64,000 bases of DNA from JBBPYC01 sp038200275 (GTDB taxonomy: Bacteria; Pseudomonadota; Gammaproteobacteria; Burkholderiales; Burkholderiaceae_C), in the NCBI GenBank assembly GCA_038200275.1, contig JBBPYC010000086.1, positions 39,895 to 103,894 on the forward strand. Reading direction: 5' to 3'. Made by a program: the position numbers and the translations under genes. The notes below the pieces were generated by a model. It saw only the letters and a list, made by a program, of their open reading frames with translations, was not told where the DNA came from and made no database searches. Within the stretch, counting starts at the first letter, position 1; each line of letters starts with the position of its first letter. Positions 44,226 through 52,288 of this stretch are shown piece after piece.

Positions 44226-45581
44226 TTAACTGGCCGGCGCTGCGATCGGCAACTCGATCAGGAACGTTGCCCCTTGACCGGGCTTCGAGCGTACCCAAAT
44301 CCTGCCGTCCGCACTTTTCACCATCCGCTTGCAAAATGCAAGTCCAAGCCCATTGCCAGTCTGGTTGTCGGTTGAAAAAAATGGCTCGAATATGCGCTGC
44401 TGCAATCCAGGGTCGATGCCGACGCCGCGATCGCTGACGGTCAGCGTACCGAATGGACCCCCCGGCGCACCGTCGACTTCGATCACGATGTCACCGGGGC
44501 GCAGTGGCACGTCGGTTGCCGCCAGTGCGCGCAATGCGTTGGTCAGCAGATTTTCCAGCACATGGGCAAACAGCACCTTCGACGAAGTGAACACGAAGTC
44601 GTGCTGCACACGCACCTGGACCGCTGCCTGCTCCTGCGCGTTACGAAATGGAAACGCAGCCAGCGTATCGCGCACGAGCCGCGCCGCCGCCACCGGCTCA
44701 CGCTGCGGCGACAGCCGCATCAGCCGCGCGTTGGACACCTGCATGTCGATCTGGTGATTCATGTTGCGCGCGACCGCCGCCAGCCTCTCGGCCAGTAACT
44801 CAACGGCGCTGGCGGACTTCGGCTCGGCTTGTGCCACGGTGGCGCGCAACGCCTGCGCGATGAGACCTACGGTAGCCAGCGGCGTGCGCAACTCGTGCGC
44901 CATGATGCCGATGGTGGTCAGCGTGCGCCGCACGTTGATGCGTCGCTGATTCGCGGTGGAAAACCCCATCACCACGGCGGTCGCCCAAAAAAACCCGAGC
45001 GTCAGCGCGTTGCTGCTGGACTGGCCCGGTGCCAACGCAGCCAGGGATACGGGCGGGCCGAACGTATGGAACACCGCCACAGCGACCAGCACGGCCAACG
45101 GAAGCCCCAAGGTTGCAATGCGCCAGTCGATCGAGTGATAGTAGATCAACACCATGGCGGTCGCACTGGCCAGCCAGACGGCATTGCCACCATTGCATAG
45201 GTACATATAGCTGAACATCAGCGGCATCACCAGCCACCACACCAGGTTGAACAACACCTGCGCCGAACGTTCGCGCGCATCGAACCTGACAGCGAGCACG
45301 AGCAGCACCAGGCCGAGCGAACCGGCAGCCAGCCGCAAGCGCATGCTCTCCCACGGCTGTGGTTGCACCCGAGTCCAGATCCAGCCGAACAGCGGGTTGC
45401 CGATCAGGGTGAACAGGCCGGCCCAGGCCAACCGCCATTGCGATGCATGCAGCATTGGCTCCAGTGGCGCGAGCACCACCCCACTGACGATCTCATGGCG
45501 AAGCCAAGCCAGCCCTCGCGCGGTGCGCGGCAATCGGTTCTGCAGCGCATGCCAAAGCAGCGCGCTGGAACGGATCTTCAT
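44226..45581 (-). CDS. LqsS/CqsS-like sensor histidine kinase
   Basis: 451 residues. About six membrane helices within residues 45-210 form a compact sensor without a large periplasmic domain, as in CqsS and LqsS. The HisKA motif is IMAHELRTPL with His229; N-box LENLLTNAL with Asn347; G1 DRGVGID; F-box FEPFF; G2 GNGLGLAF. No receiver domain is fused, as in Legionella LqsS and unlike Vibrio CqsS. Predicted to sense the signal made by the synthase at 41856 and to pass phosphate to the downstream regulator. It is 38 bases after the enoyl-CoA hydratase gene on the same strand. Confidence 0.83.
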   Translation of the reverse strand: MKIRSSALLWHALQNRLPRTARGLAWLRHEIVSGVVLAPLEPMLHASQWRLAWAGLFTLIGNPLFGWIWTRVQPQPWESMRLRLAAGSLGLVLLVLAVRFDARERSAQVLFNLVWWLVMPLMFSYMYLCNGGNAVWLASATAMVLIYYHSIDWRIATLGLPLAVLVAVAVFHTFGPPVSLAALAPGQSSSNALTLGFFWATAVVMGFSTANQRRINVRRTLTTIGIMAHELRTPLATVGLIAQALRATVAQAEPKSASAVELLAERLAAVARNMNHQIDMQVSNARLMRLSPQREPVAAARLVRDTLAAFPFRNAQEQAAVQVRVQHDFVFTSSKVLFAHVLENLLTNALRALAATDVPLRPGDIVIEVDGAPGGPFGTLTVSDRGVGIDPGLQQRIFEPFFSTDNQTGNGLGLAFCKRMVKSADGRIWVRSKPGQGATFLIELPIAAPAS

Positions 45582-45619
45582 CGACGGGAGCCGATGGCCA
45601 AATCAGGCAAGGCCCAGGT

Positions 45620-46408
45620 CTACAGCTTGCTGAAATCCGGCTTCCGTTTGTCCATGAATGCAGTGAACGCCTCGCGTGCAGCCGGCTCGCGCAGCATGCG
45701 GCCGAAGTGTTCGCCTTCCGCGTCCATCTGGCGCAGCACCGCGTCGCGCTGACCCCGCTTCATCAATTGCTTGGTTGCGATCAGCGAGGACAGCGGCTTG
45801 GCGGCCAGCTTGGCGGCTTGGGCTTGCGCCAGCGCGTTGGCTTCCGTCGGCGGCACGATGCGGTTCACCAGCCCGACTTCCAGTGCGCTTTCAGCCGACA
45901 TCGGCTCCCCCAGCAGCAAGCTCTCCGCCGCGCGGTGGTAGCCGAACATCAACGGCGCCAGCAGGCTGGACGCGGCTTCCGGGCACAGCCCGAGATTCAC
46001 GAACGGCATCGAAAAGGCTGCGTTGTCGCCTGCGTAGACCAGGTCGCAGTGCAGCAGCATCGTGGTGCCGATACCGACCGCCGGGCCGCAGACGGCGGCC
46101 ACGAGCGGTTTGTCGAACGTGGCAATCGCGCGCAGAAAACGGTAGACGGGCGAATCACTGCCGGCTGGCGGCGCGTTCAAAAAGTCCCCGATGTCGTTGC
46201 CGGCGCTGAAGATCGACTCGTGCCCCTGCAGCACCACCGCGCGGATCGCTGCATTGCCGGCAGCCTGCTCGATGCCGTCGGCCAGTTGCGCATACATCGC
46301 GCTGGTCAGGGAATTCTTGCGGGCGATCCGGTTGATCGTGAGCGTGAGCACGCCGGCGTCGGCATGGCTCAGGATGTCGCTGGGGGATGGTTCCATGAAA
46401 GTGTTCAT
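45620..46408 (-). CDS. enoyl-CoA hydratase/isomerase family protein
   Basis: Crotonase-fold enzyme acting on acyl-CoA esters. 262 residues. Oxyanion-hole segments are QGHESIFSAGNDIGDF and KPLVAAVCGPAVGIGTTMLLHCDLVYA; PFVNLGLCPEAASS follows. Ala/Cys-Gly positions suggest an isomerase or hydratase; the classical second catalytic Glu of hydratases is replaced in the GLCPEAASS region by a Pro-Glu typical of delta-3,2-enoyl-CoA isomerases. The start at 46408 (MNTFMEPSPSD) overlaps the thioesterase stop as ATGA; MEPSPSD at 46396 is an alternative. Confidence 0.86.
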   Translation of the reverse strand: MNTFMEPSPSDILSHADAGVLTLTINRIARKNSLTSAMYAQLADGIEQAAGNAAIRAVVLQGHESIFSAGNDIGDFLNAPPAGSDSPVYRFLRAIATFDKPLVAAVCGPAVGIGTTMLLHCDLVYAGDNAAFSMPFVNLGLCPEAASSLLAPLMFGYHRAAESLLLGEPMSAESALEVGLVNRIVPPTEANALAQAQAAKLAAKPLSSLIATKQLMKRGQRDAVLRQMDAEGEHFGRMLREPAAREAFTAFMDKRKPDFSKL

Positions 46409-47262
46409 TCCTTGAAGTAGACGATCTGATGTGAGCTTGCCAACAGCGGGCCGGCCGGGCTCCACAGCCGTGCTGTCTGGTCGAAGTATCCATGCCGGAA
46501 TGCGGCTGCGGTGGCTTCGCCCAGGATGTGTGCTGCACCGACTGCGGTCAATTGCGCAGCATCGGCGTGGAAGTACGTCGTGATCGAGACGCTGCCCACC
46601 GCAGCGAGCCGGCCGCGCCGCAGCATCAGCCGCGGGAAGAACGCATCGGCCAGCGCGGCAAGTGATGTGAAATCGAGCGGGCGCGGGGGCGCATCGCGCA
46701 GCCACAGCAGTGAACGGTGGCCGGCTTCCTGCCCTTGGAAGCGCGCGGGCAGTTGACCGTCGATGAATCGCAGGTCGTAGCGGTCGAGCCAGACGGGTTG
46801 ACGCTCGCGTCGTCGCGCGGGCGCTGTGGCATCGGCCGCAGGCGCAGCCGGCATCGCGGCCTCGTCGTTGCCCCAGCTGTCACGCCGCAACGCCGTGAGC
46901 GCGGTGCCAGTCAGTGCGACCGCATCGCCCTGGCGCAGCTCGATCGTCCAGTGCTGGGTCGAACGGTTGGTGCGCACCGGCCGCGCGATCAGATCGAACG
47001 CGCCGTCGGCCACTGCAGCGGCGAAATTGACGGTCAATGCGACCGGCTCGCCAAGCCGCTTCGGATGTGCGAGGACACCCGCAAGCGCCTGCGCCGCCGT
47101 GAGCCCACCGAACGGCCCGACCATGTTGGCGTAGGCAGGGCTGGTGCAACCCAGCCAGTGATCTTCGTCACGGCCGGCTCGCAGTTGCAGCGCCTGGTCG
47201 AACGGATGCGCGGAGCGGCTGTGGAGCGTGGTCGATGGATTCAATTGGGGGTGGTTTTTCAA
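46405..47262 (-). CDS. acyl-CoA thioesterase (TesB-like, double hotdog)
   Basis: Predicted to hydrolyse acyl-CoA to free acid and CoA. About 285 residues. First hotdog: YANMVGPFGGLTAAQALAGVL and the GEPVALTVNFAAAVADGAFDL strand; second: LLWLRDAPPRPLDFTSLAALADAFFPRL and SVSITTYFHAD. The frame opens at 47355 inside the preceding gene; I set the start at a TTG (47260-47262), 16 bases after the DUF2147 stop, but no clear ribosome-binding site supports it. The stop overlaps the enoyl-CoA hydratase start. Confidence 0.8.
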   Translation of the reverse strand: MKNHPQLNPSTTLHSRSAHPFDQALQLRAGRDEDHWLGCTSPAYANMVGPFGGLTAAQALAGVLAHPKRLGEPVALTVNFAAAVADGAFDLIARPVRTNRSTQHWTIELRQGDAVALTGTALTALRRDSWGNDEAAMPAAPAADATAPARRRERQPVWLDRYDLRFIDGQLPARFQGQEAGHRSLLWLRDAPPRPLDFTSLAALADAFFPRLMLRRGRLAAVGSVSITTYFHADAAQLTAVGAAHILGEATAAAFRHGYFDQTARLWSPAGPLLASSHQIVYFKE

Positions 47263-47278
47263 ATCAAGGCGAGCGCGG

Positions 47279-47734
47279 CTATCGAGCCACCCGCAACCAA
47301 GTCTGCGTGCGGCTGAACGGCCCGAAAGAGCCGCGCACCTGCAACTTCTCACCATTGTCGATCGGCGTCAGGCGCAGGGTGTAGGTGGTGCCGTTTTCCG
47401 GATCAAGAATGCGGCCGCCTTCCCACACCATGCGGCCTTGGGCCTGCTTCGCGCCGCGGATGATCTCGAGCCCGACGATCGGCTGATCCTTGCGGTCGTC
47501 GCTGCAAGCAATGCAGACCGGATCGGGCACGGGCGGCGCGATCAGCAGTTTTTCGATGCGACCGCTCAACGTGCCGTCCGGCCGCTGCGTGATGCGCAGC
47601 AACGCTTTGGGCTGGCCGGTCTCGTCATCGATGCTTTGCCAGGAACCCAGCGGTGTCGACTGGGCCGCGGCTGGCAGCGCCACCGCCGCGATCAGCAAGA
47701 AGGCAAGACACGCGCGTGCAGCAGTTTCCTTCAT
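47279..47734 (-). CDS. DUF2147 family exported protein
   Basis: 151 residues. Signal peptide AFLLIAAVALPAAAQS, then GSWQSIDDETGQPKALLRI, paired cysteines in PVCIACSDDRKDQPIVGLEII and WEGGRILDPENGTTYTLRL, all hallmarks of DUF2147. The fold is lipocalin-like and the function is unknown; it is presumably periplasmic. Its ATG overlaps the acyl-CoA dehydrogenase stop. An exported protein inside a run of acyl-CoA genes is noteworthy. Confidence 0.86.
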   Translation of the reverse strand: MKETAARACLAFLLIAAVALPAAAQSTPLGSWQSIDDETGQPKALLRITQRPDGTLSGRIEKLLIAPPVPDPVCIACSDDRKDQPIVGLEIIRGAKQAQGRMVWEGGRILDPENGTTYTLRLTPIDNGEKLQVRGSFGPFSRTQTWLRVAR

Positions 47735-49527
47735 GCGAGCGCGTCGGCCGTGTCCATCAGGTTGCTGACATTGGAGCGCGCCGTGCGCAGCAATGTGGCC
47801 GTCTCCGGCAGCAGTCGCGCGAAGTAAAAACGTGCGGTCTGTAGCTTGGCAGCGTAGAACGGATCGGCGTTGCCGCTCGCAATCTCGCGCAACGCGACCT
47901 GCGCCATGCGTGCCCAGAAGTAGCCGAACGCAAGGTGTCCGGCAATGCGCAGGTAGTCGCTGGCCGCGGCACCGACGGCCTCTGGCTGCTGCATTGCAGT
48001 CATGCCAATCTCGGTGGTCAGCTTGGTAAGTTCTGCGCCTAAAGCGCCGATCGGTTGCAGGAACTCAGCCATCGGCTCGTTGCCGGTTTCGTCCATGACC
48101 AGCGCAGCGATCAATTTGCCGAATTTCTTCAGTGCTGCGCCCTGGTCGCCAAGCACCTTTCGGCCCAGCAGATCGAGCGCCTGAATCTCGTTGGTGCCTT
48201 CGTAGATCATGTTGATGCGCGCGTCCCGCACGAAGCGCTCCATGCCGGTCTCGGCGATGTAGCCGTGGCCACCGAACACTTGCAGGCAACCCGACGTGGC
48301 GGCAAAGCCGTTGTCGGTGATGAACGCCTTCACGATCGGCGTCAGCAACGCGACCATGGCGGCGCTCTCGACCCGCACTTTCTCATCTGGATGCTGACGC
48401 TCGCGGTCGATCAACAACGCGCAATAAATCGACATCGCACGGCCGCCTTCGGCATACGCCTTGGCTGTCAACAAGGTGCGGCGCACACTCGGGTGCACGA
48501 TGATTGGATCGGCCGGCTGGCTCGGCTCGACGGGGCCAGACAGCGCCCGCATCTGCAGCCGGTCTTTTGCATAGGCCAGCGCGTTTTGATAGGCCACTTC
48601 CGTCAGGCCAAGCGACTGGTTGCCTACGCCCAGTCGCGCTGCGTTCATCATCACGAACATCGCTGCCAGCCCCTTGTTCGGCTGACCAACCAAGGTGCCC
48701 ACCGCACCATCGAGCGTAATTTGCGCAGTCGAATTGCCGTGGATACCCATCTTGTGCTCGAGCCCGCTGCAAAACACGGGGTTGCGCGCGCCCATGTTGC
48801 CGTCCGCATCGACCATGAACTTCGGCACCACGAACAGGCTGATGCCTTTGCTGCCTGAGGGCGCGTCGGGCAGCCGCGCAAGCACCAGATGCACGATGTT
48901 TTCCGCCAGGTCGTGCTCACCTGAGCTGATGAAAATCTTGTTGCCTGTGATCTTGTAGCTGCCGTCAGCCAACGGCTCGGCCTTGCTGCGCAGCAGGCCC
49001 AGATCGGTGCCGCACTGCGGCTCGGTCAGGCACATCGAGCCGGTCCAGTTGCCACTGGTGAGTTTCGGCAGAAAGATCTTTTGCTGCTGTTCGTTGCCGT
49101 GCGCGTGCAGCGCCTCGTACGCGCCATGAGACAAGCCCGGGTACATGCCCCAGGCCTGGTTCGCGCTGTTGATCATTTCGTAGACGCACTGGTTCATGAC
49201 CACCGGCAGGCCTTGGCCGCCATAGGCTTCATCGCAAGCCAGGCTCGGCCAGCCGCCATCAATGAACTGGCGGTACGCGTCCTTGAAGCCGTCCGGTGTC
49301 TTCACTTCATGCGTGGCCTTGTCGAGCGTGCAGCCCTGCTCGTCGCCGACTGCGTTGAGCGGAAAGATGACCTCACTGGTGAATTTGCCGGCTTCTTCGA
49401 GCACAGCATCGATGGTGCCGGCGTCGAGCGCGTCGTGCGCGGGCATGACACGGTAGTCGTCCACCACATGAAAGACTTCGTGCAGCAAGAATTGCATGTC
49501 GCGCAGGGGCGGGGTATAGCTGGGCAT
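47731..49527 (-). CDS. acyl-CoA dehydrogenase
   Basis: FAD enzyme introducing the trans-2 double bond into acyl-CoA. 598 residues, the long form with extra C-terminal domain (as in DmdC or AcdA-like enzymes). FAD/substrate motifs: SMCLTEPQCGTDLGLLRSKA and GNKIFISSGEHDL; the catalytic Glu is in MIYEGTNEIQALDLLGRK. The N-terminus MPSYTPPLRDMQFLLHEVF is typical of this subgroup. It is 111 bases after the TetR gene and followed by overlapping genes. Chain-length preference unknown. Its 2-enoyl-CoA product would be a possible precursor for the signal synthase encoded nearby. Confidence 0.92.
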   Translation of the reverse strand: MPSYTPPLRDMQFLLHEVFHVVDDYRVMPAHDALDAGTIDAVLEEAGKFTSEVIFPLNAVGDEQGCTLDKATHEVKTPDGFKDAYRQFIDGGWPSLACDEAYGGQGLPVVMNQCVYEMINSANQAWGMYPGLSHGAYEALHAHGNEQQQKIFLPKLTSGNWTGSMCLTEPQCGTDLGLLRSKAEPLADGSYKITGNKIFISSGEHDLAENIVHLVLARLPDAPSGSKGISLFVVPKFMVDADGNMGARNPVFCSGLEHKMGIHGNSTAQITLDGAVGTLVGQPNKGLAAMFVMMNAARLGVGNQSLGLTEVAYQNALAYAKDRLQMRALSGPVEPSQPADPIIVHPSVRRTLLTAKAYAEGGRAMSIYCALLIDRERQHPDEKVRVESAAMVALLTPIVKAFITDNGFAATSGCLQVFGGHGYIAETGMERFVRDARINMIYEGTNEIQALDLLGRKVLGDQGAALKKFGKLIAALVMDETGNEPMAEFLQPIGALGAELTKLTTEIGMTAMQQPEAVGAAASDYLRIAGHLAFGYFWARMAQVALREIASGNADPFYAAKLQTARFYFARLLPETATLLRTARSNVSNLMDTADALA

Positions 49528-49638
49528 GGAATGGAACGCCTTGAAACGTAGAAATCGGTTAGTCAGGCTGGATGAAAAACAAAATGCGGGCCTTTGATCA
49601 ACCGCTTGATCGGTCGATCGCTTGCCTTGGCGAATCGA

Positions 49639-50298
49639 TCAGTTGGCAGTAGCCACTGTCATGCGGTAGCGTGCAAGCAGATTGGCAAAGCCCACCCGCG
49701 CGCGCTCCGGCGCGGCCGCCCAGCGCATGAGTCGCGCTTCGAAATGCAGCGCCAGCACCAGTGCGTGGATTTCGAACGCGACCTGCTCGGGGTCGGCATC
49801 GGCTTGCAGATGTCGTTCATGCTGGGCCTGCTGCACAGTGCGGCGCAAGGCAGCCAACCAGACGTCTAGCGCCTGCGTGAGCGCATCGCGCACCAGGCCC
49901 GGCCGGTCATCGAACTCCGCCGCACCGCTGATGAAGATGCAGCCCGCGCCGCTGGCGCTGCCGACTTGCGCAATCCATAACTCGAACAGCCGCTGCAGCC
50001 GCGGCAGCCCGCGCGCTTCCTGAAGCGTTGGTTGAAACACCGCGCGCTCGAAGCGCTCGAAGTAACCGCGCAGCACCGCGATCTGCAAATCCTCACGCGA
50101 GCCGAAGTGCGCAAACACACCCGACTTGCTGCGCGCCGTGGCCTCCGCCAACGCACCGATCGACAAGCCTTCCAGCCCCGTCTGCGCAGCCAGGGTCAAC
50201 GCCGCATCCAGGATGACAGATCTGGTCTGTTGACCTCTCTGCAGTGCGCGAGCTGGCTTGGCTGGGCTGTCGGTAAGACGTGTGAGCAAAATTTCCAA
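49639..50298 (-). CDS. TetR-family transcriptional regulator
   Basis: 219 residues. N-terminal helix-turn-helix domain (RSVILDAALTLAAQTGLEGLSIGALAEATARSKSGVFAHFGSREDL) and a helical C-terminal ligand-binding domain containing GCIFISGAAEFDDRPGLVRDAL, typical of a subgroup often found beside acyl-CoA genes. It starts with TTG at 50296-50298 (MEILLTRLTDSP) with no obvious ribosome-binding site, since a palindrome occupies that place. Being upstream and co-directional with the acyl-CoA dehydrogenase run, it probably controls that run and itself. Confidence 0.87.
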   Translation of the reverse strand: MEILLTRLTDSPAKPARALQRGQQTRSVILDAALTLAAQTGLEGLSIGALAEATARSKSGVFAHFGSREDLQIAVLRGYFERFERAVFQPTLQEARGLPRLQRLFELWIAQVGSASGAGCIFISGAAEFDDRPGLVRDALTQALDVWLAALRRTVQQAQHERHLQADADPEQVAFEIHALVLALHFEARLMRWAAAPERARVGFANLLARYRMTVATAN

Positions 50299-50300
50299 TA

Positions 50301-50318
50301 AGAACGAACGATCGTTCT
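50301..50318. promoter_or_regulatory. palindromic candidate operator for the TetR regulator
   Basis: GAACGATCGTTC (50306-50317) is a perfect 12-base palindrome, lying in a wider dyad in which AATAAGAAC on the left faces GTTCTATT on the right. It is immediately in front of the TetR start codon, the usual place for autoregulation. Binding is inferred. Confidence 0.6.
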
Positions 50319-50342
50319 ATTCTGCAGGAATTTCAAGCGCTT

Positions 50343-51225
50343 TCACAAGCTCCCTGCTTCGAAGCGTCCCCTGTTGGCCTGGATCACGATGGGATTGAAC
50401 GTACGCCGCGCTTTCAGTTGCGCCGAATCCCAGTCGATGCCGATGCCCGGCGACTCGGGTGCCACCGCATGGTCATCCAAGATCTCCAAACGGCTGGTCG
50501 TCAGGTCGTTGAGTTGTGGGATGTATTCCACCCAGCGCGAATTCGGCACCGCGGCGCAAAGGCTTACATGCAACTCCATCAGAAGGCGCGGACAGATCGC
50601 GATGTTGTGCGCTTCGGCCAAGTGCGCGACCTTGAGCCAGGGCGTGATGCCGCCGATGCAGGCTACATCGAACGGCCGAGAGCCGTGCCATGCCTTCGGC
50701 CACGCGCGCGGCTTGCCTACCTTGAATTTGGCCCCCAGAAAGCCGCTGGCCCGGGCCAGCAGCGTCTCTTCCACGAGTTGCGCCGGCTCGATGTTGAGCC
50801 AACCTCCTTCCGTTGTGTGGACCGGAATGCGTGCACTGGCGCCGCCCGCCATGCGCCAAAGCGGCAGGCCGTGGGCCTTGCCGTTGCGGTCCCAAAGCGC
50901 GGTGTCCACGGCGGCCAGCGCCAGACTCGTGATGGCGCCCACGGCGGTGGCATGTGTGGAAAAAAACAAGTCGCGCCAGATTGCCTCGACTTGCTGCGGA
51001 TCACGCCCGATGAGTTGCGGCGCCAGGTAATTCCGCAGCAAGGCCAACGATGGATGAGCCGCCCGTGCCGACGGTGTCGGTATAGCCGATGCCCTCGGAC
51101 CCGTCGTCGCAACGCACGGTGACCATCACGGTCTCCTGAATCACGAATGACTGGATGGCGTCACGGCGCACCACCTTGGGCGGTATGTCGATCTGGCTGA
51201 TCTCGACGCGATCGATCTTGGTCAT
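50343..51225 (-). pseudogene. enolase-superfamily (mandelate racemase/sugar-acid dehydratase) pseudogene
   Basis: The N-terminal domain reads MTKIDRVEISQIDIPPKVV to GYTDTVGTGGSSIV, then frame is lost near 51042-51047, where one extra G separates it from ALLRNYLAPQLIGRDPQQVEA in the next frame. The barrel then runs to AKFKVGKP (the first catalytic Lys motif) but jumps to ARIGGITPWL-like CIGGITPWLKVAHLAEAHNIA. Roughly 110 codons that should carry the three acidic metal ligands are missing. It ends with a normal C-terminus. Both lesions make it non-functional as an enolase-superfamily enzyme. Confidence 0.85.
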
Positions 51226-51307
51226 TTCTCAGGTCCTCGTGGCAGACAGGGCCATTACTGACCGTCGCTAGCAGGCCGGCACGCGCTGGTTACTCATTGC
51301 ACGCATC

Positions 51308-52159
51308 TCACAGCTTGAAGGCCACCACATCCTGCCGTTGCTCGCCCAGGCCTTCAATGCCGAGTGTCATCACGTCGCCCTTTTTCAGGAAAACAGGCGA
51401 CGGCTTCATGCCCATACCGACGCCCGGTGGCGTGCCGGTGGTGATGACGTCGCCAGGCATCAGCGTGTTGAGCTGACTGACATAAGCGACCAGCTTGGCC
51501 ACGTTGAAGATCATGGTTTTGGTGTTGCCCGTCTGGACACGCTGGCCGTTCAAGTCCAGCCACATCGCGAGCTTTTGCGGATTGGGCACTTCGTCGCATG
51601 TGACCAGCCAGGGACCGATCGGGCCGAAGGTGTCGAAGCCCTTGCCCTTGTCCCAGGTCATCCCGCGTTCGAGCTGCCACTCGCGCTCGCTGACGTCGTT
51701 GATCACGCAATAACCTGCCACGTAGTTGAGTGCGTCTTTCTGCGAGACGCATCGGGCCCGGGTGCCGATGACCACGCCGAGCTCGACCTCCCAATCCCCC
51801 TTGACGGAGTTCTTGGGCAGCATCACCGGGTCGTTCGGGCCCTGAATGCAGCTGATGGCCTTGGTGAAGACCACCGGCTCATCGGGAATGGCCATGCCGG
51901 ATTCGGCTGCGTGATCGGCATAGTTCAGGCCGATCGCAATGAACTTGCCCACGCCGTTGATCGGACAGCCGTAGCGGGGTTTGCCCCGAACGAGTGGCAG
52001 CTTGTCTGTCTTCAGCTTCGAGAGCTTGGTCAACGCTGCGGCGCCGAGCTGCTCGGGCCCGATGTCGCTGACCACTGCGCTCAGATCCCGCAGCTGGCCA
52101 CCGGCGTCGACGAGACCGGGCTTTTCCTTGCCAGGTTGGCCGTAACGAACGAGTTTCAT
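51308..52159 (-). CDS. fumarylacetoacetate hydrolase family protein
   Basis: 283 residues. FAH-fold motifs: FIAIGLNYADHAAESG, VEL GVVIG metal-binding Glu region (DWEVELGVVIGTRAR), NDVSEREWQLERG, KGFDTFGPIGPW and DVITTGTPPGVGMG. Closest in kind to enzymes that split 2,4-diketo-3-deoxy-sugar acids into pyruvate and lactate, such as the L-fuconate pathway. The neighbouring SDR and the enolase-superfamily pseudogene fit that pathway. The start at 52159 (MKLVRYGQPGKEKPGL) is typical for the family. Apparently intact. Confidence 0.87.
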   Translation of the reverse strand: MKLVRYGQPGKEKPGLVDAGGQLRDLSAVVSDIGPEQLGAAALTKLSKLKTDKLPLVRGKPRYGCPINGVGKFIAIGLNYADHAAESGMAIPDEPVVFTKAISCIQGPNDPVMLPKNSVKGDWEVELGVVIGTRARCVSQKDALNYVAGYCVINDVSEREWQLERGMTWDKGKGFDTFGPIGPWLVTCDEVPNPQKLAMWLDLNGQRVQTGNTKTMIFNVAKLVAYVSQLNTLMPGDVITTGTPPGVGMGMKPSPVFLKKGDVMTLGIEGLGEQRQDVVAFKL

Positions 52160-52288
52160 AATTTTTCCTTCTGTGGATTCAGTGATTGACGCGATTGTCC
52201 GAGGCAATGCGCCACGCAACTATGCCGCAACGGCGTTCTATTGCATCGCATGCGACAACCGCAAGGCGCTGCTGGAGACCAGGCCGGT

